A DNA stretch of 64,000 nucleotides from Alphaproteobacteria bacterium. Lineage in GTDB: Bacteria > Pseudomonadota > Alphaproteobacteria > Rhizobiales > JAKIUO01. Each line of letters opens with the position of its first letter. The stretch's first letter is position 1. Positions 51,515-59,852 of the stretch are shown one piece after another. The position numbers and the translations under genes were made by a program. The notes beneath the pieces are model-generated. The model saw only the letters and a program-made list of their open reading frames with translations, was not told where the DNA came from and did not search any database. The stretch spans positions 33,982 through 97,981 of the forward strand of contig JAJRPI010000060.1 in assembly GCA_024280895.1 (NCBI GenBank), written 5' to 3'.

Positions 51515-52873
51515 CTATTGGGTAGAACCTTGCAACATGGCTCGCACAGCATCCAGCCTCGCAGCCAGGTCAGTATCAAACGATTTTGGATCAATCGCAG
51601 GCTCTTGGGTATCTGGTACCGCTGCCATCTCGGCTATTGGAGCAGCAACCTCTAGTTCAGCTACGGCCTCGACGACAGAAGCAGCAACCTCTGGCACGGC
51701 CATTTCCTCAACGACAGGGGCAGTAGCCTCAACTTCGGCCACTTCCTCAATGACGGGGGCAGCAACCTCTGGTAAGACCACTCCCTCAATGACAGGAGCA
51801 GTAGCCTCAAGTTCAGCCACTTCCTCAACGACGGGGGCAGCAACCTCTGGTAAGACCACACCCTCAACGACAGGGGCAGCAACCTCTAGTTCAGCCACTT
51901 CCTCAACGACAGGGGCAGCAACCTCTGGTAAGACCACTCCCTCAATGACAGGAGCAGCAACCTCAACTTCGGCTACTTCCTCAACGACGGGGGCAGCAAC
52001 CTCTAGTTCAGCCACTTCCTCAGCAACAGGAGTAGCAACCTCAAGTTCGGCCACTTCCTCAACAACAGGAGCAGCAACCTCAACTTCGGCTACTTCCTCG
52101 ACGACAGGAGTAGCAACCTCAACTTCGGCTACTTCCTCATCGATAGGGGCAGCCTCTAGTTCAGGAACATCTTCAAGCTTGGGCTCTTCGTCAATCGGCT
52201 CCACAAGCTCAGAATCAAACTCTCTTACTTCGGGCGTATCGGTTTCGATATTCTCAACGTCATGGATTTTTGAAGCAAGAGCTTCAATTTCTGCCTCCAT
52301 ATGTTCCTCTGAAACCGGTTCATCTATTGTGGCAATGGGTTCGACGAGTGCGGGAGTAGCAGCCTCAATCGCTTCGCTAGAGCTTGCCTGCCCGACAATT
52401 GCGGCTGTCCCCATGACACCAGCAAGCGCTGCCGAAGAAACAGCAGCTTGCGTCATCGGGCTATCGCCTGGTGTTGGCTCGATTACATCAGTCGCTGCTG
52501 GCTCTATTTCCGGTTCAGTAATGGGATCAGCTGTTTCCGATTGACTATTTACCAGCGAGTGCAAATCAGCAACCCGTTTGGCCATTTCCACACAGTGAGT
52601 TTTTGTATGATCATCATGGTATGAGATCGCAGCTTGTTCATCCGTCATATCGTTCAAGTTCAAGGCCAGCTTGAAATGCTCGGCAGCATCATATTTTGCG
52701 AGACCGAGGGCTTTTTCGTTAAACTCTTTCTCGTTTGCATCAACAGCGTCCGGCCGCACTCGTTCACTCATCTCTACGAAGGTTTTGTGTGATTTTTGCG
52801 CCTGTTCGATACTGGACTTTACAAGTTCGGAAATAATCGCGTTCTGATTTGCGTTATTGTCACCATCGGTCAT
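51515..52873 (-). CDS. acidic protein with phasin-like N-terminus and 13 tandem 13-residue repeats
   Basis: The protein has 452 residues from ATG 52873, behind AAGGAG at 6 nt. Residues 1-105 are helical and resemble phasin-type coiled coils (ISELVKSSIEQAQKSHKTFVEM, HFKLALNLNDMTDEQAAI). About 110-250 is an acidic Pro/Ala linker. Residues 251-419 are thirteen uninterrupted 13-residue units of the form xEVAAPVVEEVAE, alternating with a variant ending EGVVL-P. The C-terminal 33 residues (FDTDLAARLDAVRAML) are non-repetitive. I do not recognise the full architecture. Convergent with rhlE. Confidence 0.8.
   Translation of the reverse strand: MTDGDNNANQNAIISELVKSSIEQAQKSHKTFVEMSERVRPDAVDANEKEFNEKALGLAKYDAAEHFKLALNLNDMTDEQAAISYHDDHTKTHCVEMAKRVADLHSLVNSQSETADPITEPEIEPAATDVIEPTPGDSPMTQAAVSSAALAGVMGTAAIVGQASSSEAIEAATPALVEPIATIDEPVSEEHMEAEIEALASKIHDVENIETDTPEVREFDSELVEPIDEEPKLEDVPELEAAPIDEEVAEVEVATPVVEEVAEVEVAAPVVEEVAELEVATPVAEEVAELEVAAPVVEEVAEVEVAAPVIEGVVLPEVAAPVVEEVAELEVAAPVVEGVVLPEVAAPVVEEVAELEATAPVIEGVVLPEVAAPVIEEVAEVEATAPVVEEMAVPEVAASVVEAVAELEVAAPIAEMAAVPDTQEPAIDPKSFDTDLAARLDAVRAMLQGSTQ
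51617..52123 (-). repeat. 39-bp tandem repeat, 13 units, within a coding region
   Basis: 507 bases equal exactly thirteen 39-base units, each encoding VEVAAPVVEEVAE or a variant. Neighbouring units are often nearly identical at DNA level, and alternate units (EGVVL type) suggest duplication of 78-base pairs of units. The whole tract is in frame, so unit gain or loss would change length only. Confidence 0.9.
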
Positions 52874-53140
52874 AATTGGCTCCTTGCACAATCTTTCATA
52901 TTTTATGTGATTCGCTGAATACTATCAGATAGTTCACCCCGTCAGCAAATAAACAAACAGTAACTGTTGATGAACAATTTCACTCCTCGCGGGGCTTTTC
53001 CCCTCAAGACACAACCATTCAAGCCAACACATATGATATCCACAAAAAAAGTGTCGATCAGATGGCACCCTTGGCAGAATCACTTGCATCAGATAAAAGT
53101 AGTATTGTTTGTGTTACTTTTTATCTGAAAGGAGGGCAAC

Positions 53141-53377
53141 ATGCGTACAATAGATTATTTGTCAGTGTTTTTTCTCCTTGGCGCTGCTCCAGCCTGGCAA
53201 GGAAAACTGGACACGTTGAGTAGTGGCTTGGGAACTGCTTTGTTGATCACTTTGCTGATAGGGGCCATTCGCGCCTCAAGAGCCGATGTCAATGACACCA
53301 ATCCCGCCAAAACTGACAATATAGCCGCCAATGATTTCGAAAACACATATGAGCAGGTGCCACTCAAAGACCTATAG
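53141..53377 (+). CDS. small membrane protein of unknown function
   Basis: The protein has 78 residues, with a very strong Shine-Dalgarno (AAAGGAGGG) 7 nt before the ATG. It has two hydrophobic stretches (DYLSVFFLLGAAPAW and LGTALLITLLIGAIRA) and a soluble acidic tail with NIAANDFENTYEQVPL. No family recognised. It converges on the histidine kinase gene, overlapping its 3' end by six bases. Confidence 0.6.
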   Translation: MRTIDYLSVFFLLGAAPAWQGKLDTLSSGLGTALLITLLIGAIRASRADVNDTNPAKTDNIAANDFENTYEQVPLKDL

Positions 53378-54829
53378 AGGTCGATCAGCTGATTGGGTAT
53401 CTTGATGCTTGTCGAGCGGGATGATCAGTCTGGCCACAAGGCCGGGCTGGTTATCTTCAAGGCTTAATGTTCCCCCATGTAGCTTGGCGACAGCTGACAC
53501 CAGCGACAAACCCAATCCGGTGCCTGGTTTCGATCGGCTCTTTTCAAGGCGGCCAAACCGTTGCATAGCTGATTTAACATCTTTTTCAGCAATACCTGTC
53601 CCTTGATCACTAATCGCAATAAAAAACGCTTCTTGCTGATCGCCATTAATTGAGGCCGGATGAAGCCCCGCCTCAATAGTGATCGTGCCGCGATCTTGTT
53701 CAGGCGCCGCTTCGCCTTGCTCTGCGCCACCATATTTGAGCGCGTTTTCAATCAGATTTGCAATGGCCTGCCCGAGCAACTGCCGATCAACATTAATTTG
53801 TGCTGATGGGCCGCTGCTCATCACAAGTTGCATACTATTTTGATCGGCCAAAGGCTCATAAAGCTCCGCGACATCCCCGACAAGTTCTTGCAGATCATTG
53901 TGCGCGAAATTAGAACGATTGCTACCGGCTTCCAGCCGCGCAATCGATAATAGTGAATTGAAGGTACGGATCAGATCATCACTTTCTTCGATGGTCTTTT
54001 CCAACACATCCTGGCAATCCACGCGGGACTTGTCACGCAAAGCGGTCTCGACACGGTTGCGCATGCGGCTAAGAGGTGTTTTGAGATCATGGGCGATATT
54101 GTCTGAAACTTCACGCAACCCGTTCATCAACTGCTCTATGCGCTCTAGCATGGCATTGAGATTAAGGGCCAATCGGTCAAATTCATCGCCAGAACCATTA
54201 ATCGGCACGCGCCCAGACAGATCGCCAGCCATGATCACCCGGCTGGTTTGCGTCACACCATCAATGCGTCTCAACAAATCGCGACTGACCAGCCAGCCAC
54301 CGCCAAGCCCCACCAGAACCATAAAGGCCAACCCTGACAGTACCGCATTACGAATGATCTGCGTGAACTGGCGCTGGTCTTCCACGTCCCGTCCCACCAT
54401 CAATCGATAGCCTCTCGCCAAACGATAGATCCGCGCCACGGCATGGCGCATCTCGTGCCCCCGTGCGCCATTACGCTGATAGGCGAACTCAACACGTCCC
54501 TGCGTGTTCCATAAATCGCGCGTCAATGCTTTGACGTTTCCAGCAATCCAGCCGCCATCATTATCTGTCACCAGATAAAGCGCATTACTGGGAGTAATGA
54601 TCCGGCGATTAATGGTTTTGGCCAGCCTGGTGACCCCGCCAGAGCGATATTGCTCTGCCAGACCAAGAGTTTCGGCCAGAATGGTTTGCTTGAGCCGCCC
54701 CTCCAAAACCCGATTGGAATTCCAGCTGATATAGACGATGACGAGGGTTGCCGCCCCTGCAAAAAGTACGGCAAAAATCAATAGCAGCCGAAACGTCGTG
54801 CTTTTCAATAACTTACTAAGTGTCGTCAC
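53372..54829 (-). CDS. sensor histidine kinase of the degP-linked two-component system
   Basis: The protein has 485 residues. TM1 (FRLLLIFAVLFAGAATLVIVYI) and TM2 (AVLSGLAFMVLVGLGGGWLV) flank a periplasmic sensor domain of about 130 residues. HAMP follows (RVIMAGDLSGRVPI), then the H-box NIAHDLKTPLSRMRNRVE, N-box LIENALKYGG and G-boxes SDQGTGIAEKD and GTGLGLSLVSAV. It is a PhoQ/QseC-like membrane kinase. The gene overlaps the response regulator gene by 14 bases. Confidence 0.93.
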   Translation of the reverse strand: MTTLSKLLKSTTFRLLLIFAVLFAGAATLVIVYISWNSNRVLEGRLKQTILAETLGLAEQYRSGGVTRLAKTINRRIITPSNALYLVTDNDGGWIAGNVKALTRDLWNTQGRVEFAYQRNGARGHEMRHAVARIYRLARGYRLMVGRDVEDQRQFTQIIRNAVLSGLAFMVLVGLGGGWLVSRDLLRRIDGVTQTSRVIMAGDLSGRVPINGSGDEFDRLALNLNAMLERIEQLMNGLREVSDNIAHDLKTPLSRMRNRVETALRDKSRVDCQDVLEKTIEESDDLIRTFNSLLSIARLEAGSNRSNFAHNDLQELVGDVAELYEPLADQNSMQLVMSSGPSAQINVDRQLLGQAIANLIENALKYGGAEQGEAAPEQDRGTITIEAGLHPASINGDQQEAFFIAISDQGTGIAEKDVKSAMQRFGRLEKSRSKPGTGLGLSLVSAVAKLHGGTLSLEDNQPGLVARLIIPLDKHQDTQSADRPL

Positions 54830-55493
54830 GGATCATATATCCTGCGCCGCGAATGGTTTTCAGCAGGGCCGTGTCGAAATTTTTATCAATCTTGGCGCGC
54901 AATCGCGATATGTGCACATCAATGACATTGGTTTGCGGATCAAAATGATAGTGCCAAACATTTTCCAGCAGCATGGTACGGGTGACAACCTGCCCGGCAT
55001 GGCGCATTAGATATTCCAGTAAACGGAACTCGCGCGGCTGCAATAATATGGTTTTATCCTGGCGCTGCACTTGCCGCGTCAAGCGATCAAGCACCAGATC
55101 GGCGACCTGATAGCTGGTTTGTCCCTGTTCGAAACTGTCCCGGCGATGCAGGGCCTCGACACGGGCCAATAATTCCGTAAACGCGTAAGGCTTGGTTAAA
55201 TAGTCATCACCTCCGGCCTGCAGCCCTTTGACCCGGTCATCAACCTCGCCAAGCGCGCTCAAAATAAGGACGGGCACACCGATGGATTCCGTGCGCAGAA
55301 TCTCGATCATCGACAGCCCGTCAAGCCGGGGTAACATACGGTCAACGATCAGCACGTCATGCTCTTTGGAGCGGGCATATTTCAGCCCCTCTTCTCCATC
55401 ATGGGCAATCTTTACGCTATGACCGGATTCGTCCAATGCCTTGGACAAATAAAGAGCCGCTTCACGGTCATCTTCAACAAGCAGTACGCGCAT
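54816..55493 (-). CDS. OmpR/PhoB-family response regulator
   Basis: The protein has 225 residues. The receiver domain has LLVEDDREAALYL, phospho-acceptor Asp in VLIVDRMLPRLDG, LILSALGE and the Lys of YLTKPYAFTEL. The winged-helix output domain has LQPREFRLLEYLMRHAGQVVTR in parts and VWHYHFDPQTNVIDVHISRLR in parts. It presumably controls the adjacent kinase and degP regulon in envelope stress. A degP-regulator-kinase order is common in alphaproteobacteria. Confidence 0.95.
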   Translation of the reverse strand: MRVLLVEDDREAALYLSKALDESGHSVKIAHDGEEGLKYARSKEHDVLIVDRMLPRLDGLSMIEILRTESIGVPVLILSALGEVDDRVKGLQAGGDDYLTKPYAFTELLARVEALHRRDSFEQGQTSYQVADLVLDRLTRQVQRQDKTILLQPREFRLLEYLMRHAGQVVTRTMLLENVWHYHFDPQTNVIDVHISRLRAKIDKNFDTALLKTIRGAGYMIRDDT

Positions 55494-55520
55494 CGTCCCC
55501 CCTTCCCTTTACACAAAGAC

Positions 55521-55557
55521 AAAAAGAAGCCGCACCTGTCGCGAAACAAATGCGGCT
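55521..55557 (-). terminator. terminator after degP
   Basis: On the minus strand, AGCCGCA ... TGCGGCT with a 16-nt loop and then TTCTTTTT, 15 nt after the degP stop. It separates degP from the two-component genes, which therefore have either read-through or their own promoter. Confidence 0.75.
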
Positions 55558-55572
55558 CCTTTAACGTTTCAA

Positions 55573-57093
55573 TTAACCGCGACCATTGATCGGCAGAGCA
55601 ACGAAGGCTTCACGCTTGCGAGAGCGAAAACGCACCAGCACAGCACGACGACCTTTGGTTTTGGCACTCTTGACGGCTTTAATGACATCATCAGGCGTTG
55701 AAACTGCGCGTCCATTGACATCGAGGATGATATCACCCCGGCGCAGCCCCTTATCTGCGGCAATAGACTTTTGATCAACATCCGTCACATAAACACCTTT
55801 CTTGGAGCCTTTGGCAAAATCAGAGGCTGACGCCAAAGACAGACCGAGACTTTCAAGCTCTTGTCCGCCGCCTTTCCCCTTGGTCAGGGAAGCAAGGCTT
55901 TTGGAACCAGGGAAACGACCAAGCTTGACCGACAGATTTTGTTCGCGACCATCCCGGAAGATCGTCAGGTCCGTTTTGCTGTTCGGCGCAAGGGCGGCAA
56001 TTTTACGTGCCAGATCGCGGCTGTCTTTGACTTTCGCGCCATCGACTTCAAGGATCAGGTCACCAATCTGCATGCCAGATTTCTCAGCTGGCGCATTTTT
56101 GGTCAACTTGCCAATGATAGCACCATTGGCCTCATTCAGCCCCAGGCTTGCAGCCATATCATCGCTAACACTCTGGATTTGCACCCCGAGCCAGCCGCGA
56201 CTTACCGAACCATTTTTCTTGAGCTGATCAACAATGGATTGCACAAGAGGAGCCGGGACAGCAAACGCGATACCCACATTGCCACCAGAAGGGCTGATGA
56301 TGGAGGTATTGACGCCGACAACATTGCCAGCGAGATTAAAGGTCGGTCCGCCGGAATTACCTTTGTTGACTGCTGCATCGATCTGGATGAAATCATAAGG
56401 GCTATCACCAACATCGCGGCCACGAGCCGATACAATGCCGGCTGTCACTGTACTGGACAGGCCAAACGGATTACCAATCGCCAGCACCCAGTCGCCAACG
56501 CGTGCTTCTTTAGTGGCGAAACGAACAGACTGATAAGTGCCTGACTTCTCAATTTTGAGAAGGGCGATATCTGTTCTTTGGTCAGAACCAATCAGCTTGG
56601 CATCAAGCCGCTTACCATTATTAAGCGCGACCTTGATGCGATCGGCGTTGCGTACAACATGGTGATTGGTGACAACATACCCATCAGGTGAGATGATGAA
56701 TCCTGAACCTTGCGCACGCATGGGGCGAGAGCTTGGGCCCTGTCCGCCAAAATCTTTCTCAAATTTCTTGAAAAATTTATTAAGAGGATGTCCATCAGGC
56801 AAATCTGGCTGTCCACGGCGCTTTTTGCGCTTAGACTTGCGCCCGGTGGTAACGGTGCCTGTGACGTAAATACTGACAACAGCCGGTCGGACCTGTTCTA
56901 CCAGATCAGCAAAGCTCAAGGGAGCATTGCCCAGTTCGGCAATCCGACCATTTTGCGAGAGCTGGGCGGTCGCGGTTGGGGCTTGTGAAAACGTCATTGC
57001 TCCGGCCGCACCAAAGCCAAGCACAAGGCCTGCAATCATCAGACCGCTTTTTTTGCTGCTTATTCCTGTTGAAGTCGTACGTTCCGTAGTCAT
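55573..57093 (-). CDS. degP: DegP/HtrA-family periplasmic serine protease
   Basis: The protein has 506 residues with a signal segment (GLMIAGLVLGFGAAGAMTFSQA). The trypsin-like domain has His in YVVTNHHVVRN, Asp in QRTDIALLKI and Ser in VNKGNSGGPTFNL. Two PDZ domains follow (RGWLGVQIQSVSDDMAASLGL in parts, and KGVYVTDVDQKSIAADKGLR in part). It degrades or holds misfolded envelope proteins. A Lys/Arg-rich loop (GRKSKRKKRRGQP) sits in the LA-loop region. The downstream two-component system fits an envelope-stress function. Confidence 0.95.
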   Translation of the reverse strand: MTTERTTSTGISSKKSGLMIAGLVLGFGAAGAMTFSQAPTATAQLSQNGRIAELGNAPLSFADLVEQVRPAVVSIYVTGTVTTGRKSKRKKRRGQPDLPDGHPLNKFFKKFEKDFGGQGPSSRPMRAQGSGFIISPDGYVVTNHHVVRNADRIKVALNNGKRLDAKLIGSDQRTDIALLKIEKSGTYQSVRFATKEARVGDWVLAIGNPFGLSSTVTAGIVSARGRDVGDSPYDFIQIDAAVNKGNSGGPTFNLAGNVVGVNTSIISPSGGNVGIAFAVPAPLVQSIVDQLKKNGSVSRGWLGVQIQSVSDDMAASLGLNEANGAIIGKLTKNAPAEKSGMQIGDLILEVDGAKVKDSRDLARKIAALAPNSKTDLTIFRDGREQNLSVKLGRFPGSKSLASLTKGKGGGQELESLGLSLASASDFAKGSKKGVYVTDVDQKSIAADKGLRRGDIILDVNGRAVSTPDDVIKAVKSAKTKGRRAVLVRFRSRKREAFVALPINGRG

Positions 57094-57271
57094 CCAGTTT
57101 TCCTCTTTTAATAACAGTTAAATTGGCGTTTTTATCTTCGTTGGAAATATATATAGTGTTTGTGGCGCTATGATGCACTTTCCACCAGATTAAAATATGG
57201 TAATGTAAGGCAAATCTCAACCGTCAGGCGAAAAATATTGTCTTGGGGAACAAAAAAGAAAGGGGCGCTCT

Positions 57272-58606
57272 TTGCGATTGCAACAAACGATCATAAAGAA
57301 CATCTTACTCTGTAATCAGCGTATGTTTGAACCCTTGAATAAGCAGGTGATTACGCACTTTATGGCGACCAAGTGCTTCCTTCGTGTTAGCGGCACGGCG
57401 GGGATCTTGATGCTTGCCATCGCCTTTTTAGCCCCCTCGTTCTTTACCAAACCTGCATATTCCCTGCCCTTTAGCCGCAATCTCATCCAGCTAGCTGATC
57501 AACATTTTGTGACTAATAAGCGCGATTTACTCATTCCTGTCGCGGTATTTGGCAAGGATCAGCGCCAACGCCTGCCTCGTCGCTACAAAAAACTTGATCG
57601 CCAGATTGGCCTTTTGCACAATCCTCGGACAAACACATTATGTACAGCCTTTTGCGTCGGGCCAGATATGATCGCCACCGCCTCTCATTGCCTTTATAGC
57701 CATCGCAAGCGCAACAAGCTTTATCTCTCATCGTTTTTATTCAAACTCAAAACCGGCAAGAAAAACGCCCGGATATATTCCAAACTGGCGGGCAATCACA
57801 CCCGCCAATCAAGACGATATATCATTACTGGCACCTCAAAGCTGAGCCGCAAACCACCAATTGGTGCGGCGCGCGATTGGGCGGTTATGCGCCTTGAACG
57901 CCCCATTTGTAGCAAGGGCTGGTTTAAGTCCGTCGATCTTGATCACTCAAAGCTGGAAGCTGCCGCCCGCAACAAAAAGCTGTTTCAAGTCGCGTATCAT
58001 ATGGATTTCAAAAATTGGCAGATCGCCTATTCCAGATCTTGTTCAATCAACAGAAATTATGGCGGATTGACCTGGAACAATATCAAGAAACATTTTGCCC
58101 TGCCAAAGTCCCTAATCCTGCATCAATGCGATACTGGCGAAGCTTCCTCTGGTTCCCCCTTGTTGATGGATACAAAACAAGGACCCGTTGTGGTCGGTAT
58201 TAATGTGGGCACCTATCAACAACGAGAACTGACGGTAAAAAATGGCCGCGTCATCGGTCGCACCAAATATAAAACCATTGCCAACACCGCCGTTAGCGCC
58301 AAAGCATTTTCTCGCAAAATCGACGCCCTCAAAATAGCCAATGTTATTGCCAACAAATCGGATTTGAAACTCTTGCAAACGCATCTTCGCCAGCAAGGCT
58401 TTTACAAAGGACGTATAGACGGCTTATATGGATCGCGTACAGAACGCGCCATCAAAGCCTATGAACGAGGAAGTAATCAGCTCGAAACGGGTCTTGCAAC
58501 CACAGATATTTTATTCGAACTGGACAAAAGCCAGATCCACCCCGTCTCTATCGAAACTTCTGCTGGCTACAGACCCAAGACAAAACCACAACCCCCAAAC
58601 AAGTAG
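57272..58606 (+). CDS. secreted trypsin-like serine protease with C-terminal peptidoglycan-binding domain
   Basis: The protein has 444 residues from a TTG at 57272, which has AGGGG 6 nt upstream; ATGs at 57323 and 57362 lack an RBS. A hydrophobic signal segment (GTAGILMLAIAFLAPSFF) precedes a chymotrypsin-fold domain. It has His in MIATASHCLYS, Asp in AARDWAVMRLE and Ser in TGEASSGSPLLM (GxSxGS rather than the usual GDSGG). The last 70 residues are a peptidoglycan-binding domain (LLQTHLRQQGFYKGRIDGLYG). The combination would tether the protease to the cell wall. No homolog was named. Confidence 0.78.
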   Translation: MRLQQTIIKNILLCNQRMFEPLNKQVITHFMATKCFLRVSGTAGILMLAIAFLAPSFFTKPAYSLPFSRNLIQLADQHFVTNKRDLLIPVAVFGKDQRQRLPRRYKKLDRQIGLLHNPRTNTLCTAFCVGPDMIATASHCLYSHRKRNKLYLSSFLFKLKTGKKNARIYSKLAGNHTRQSRRYIITGTSKLSRKPPIGAARDWAVMRLERPICSKGWFKSVDLDHSKLEAAARNKKLFQVAYHMDFKNWQIAYSRSCSINRNYGGLTWNNIKKHFALPKSLILHQCDTGEASSGSPLLMDTKQGPVVVGINVGTYQQRELTVKNGRVIGRTKYKTIANTAVSAKAFSRKIDALKIANVIANKSDLKLLQTHLRQQGFYKGRIDGLYGSRTERAIKAYERGSNQLETGLATTDILFELDKSQIHPVSIETSAGYRPKTKPQPPNK

Positions 58607-58631
58607 AACTGATCTTGGCCTCGGCGGTAAA

Positions 58632-59852
58632 CTATCTTTTGTCCAGCCCCGAAGGCTCGGCCTGTCCGCGTTCGCGTGCGAACTGACGGGCCACCGCCAC
58701 AGCTCCGATATGATCACATATTTCAGGCTGAACCCGGCACAAACGCATATAGTCGTCGCGGCTAAGCTCAAGAATTTTAGTATGGGCCAGTGTGCTATAG
58801 GTAAATTCATAGGGTATTTGGTCGATCATGGCGATTTCCCCAAAGAAATCCCCCGAATGAAGGGTAACCGAGCTTTCAAAGCGCTCAATGAGGACCTCAC
58901 CGCTGGCGATAAAATACATGGAATCTCCGGGGTCTTGGGCGCGAATAACCTCCCAGTGTGGGGGATAGCTATGCGCTTGCAGAAAATTCATAAGTTCGGC
59001 GATTGATTTCGCGTTGAGTTGAGAGAACAAAGGAATCCGCGATAGTAAGGACCAAGTCACAACGAAATCGCGCCGCGACGACTCTTGAGCAAATCCTGTC
59101 GATATGATCGCAATAGGCAGGGCAAACAGCCCAAGGCCGGCGATCATAACAACCGACCCAAATATTTTACCGAGCGCCGTGACCGGCGTGATATCTCCAT
59201 AGCCGACTGTCGTGAGTGTCGCGATTGCCCACCATGCCGCCGCGGGCACAGAAGAAAATTGCGTATTGATGACATCTTTCTCGATAAAATAAATACCGGT
59301 CGAGGCAAATAGCAACATTGTAAGCGTCAGGATCAAAGCACCCAATAGCGCCCGGCGCTCATTCGACATGACTTTCATCAATGTGTGCAAAGCGGGGGAG
59401 TAGCGCGCCAATTTCAAGAACCGAAGAATCCTGAACAAACGCAGCACTCGCAGGTCAAAAAATGGGAACAAAAAGCTTAGATAAAACGGCAATATCGCTA
59501 GCAGATCGATAATCAGAAAAGGCCTGGTGGCAAATTTCAGGCGTGCCTTCCAAGTGGGCATCCGCTGCAAGAAAGGTACTTCAACGCCTGCCCAAATCCG
59601 CACGATATATTCGAGAGTAAAGATAGCAACCGAAAACAACTCGAACAGATAAAATTCATGGTGCCATTTTGAGTGCAACTCAGAAACGGTTTCAGCCGCA
59701 AAGGCGAGCACATTCAGCAAGATAAGGACAATTAAAAAACCATCGAACAACCTGCTAAGAAAATCGTCCTCGCGACCGCTTTCAACTACTTCAAAAACAC
59801 GTCGACGCAAAGTTTGCCGTTGAGTGTGACGTTGCTCAACGGCACCACTCAT
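58632..59852 (-). CDS. six-TM voltage-gated-type potassium channel with cyclic-nucleotide-binding domain
   Basis: The protein has 406 residues. The S1-S4 bundle has an Arg-rich S4 ([18 protein letters not shown]). The pore carries the selectivity filter TLTTVGYGD, so it is a K+ channel. There is no C-linker; a CNB domain follows S6 directly ([24 protein letters not shown]), as in MlotiK1. In the phosphate-binding cassette the expected R-(S/T)-A is replaced by EFTYS, so cAMP binding is uncertain. It overlaps the alaS stop by four bases. Confidence 0.9.
   Translation of the reverse strand: MSGAVEQRHTQRQTLRRRVFEVVESGREDDFLSRLFDGFLIVLILLNVLAFAAETVSELHSKWHHEFYLFELFSVAIFTLEYIVRIWAGVEVPFLQRMPTWKARLKFATRPFLIIDLLAILPFYLSFLFPFFDLRVLRLFRILRFLKLARYSPALHTLMKVMSNERRALLGALILTLTMLLFASTGIYFIEKDVINTQFSSVPAAAWWAIATLTTVGYGDITPVTALGKIFGSVVMIAGLGLFALPIAIISTGFAQESSRRDFVVTWSLLSRIPLFSQLNAKSIAELMNFLQAHSYPPHWEVIRAQDPGDSMYFIASGEVLIERFESSVTLHSGDFFGEIAMIDQIPYEFTYSTLAHTKILELSRDDYMRLCRVQPEICDHIGAVAVARQFARERGQAEPSGLDKR

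Noticed and set aside
51465..52544. 359-residue plus-strand frame rich in Ser/Thr/Ala opposite the repeat protein
   Set aside because: It is the mirror image of the 39-bp repeats. The minus-strand frame has a good ribosome-binding site, a non-repetitive N-terminus and a conventional composition; the plus-strand one does not.
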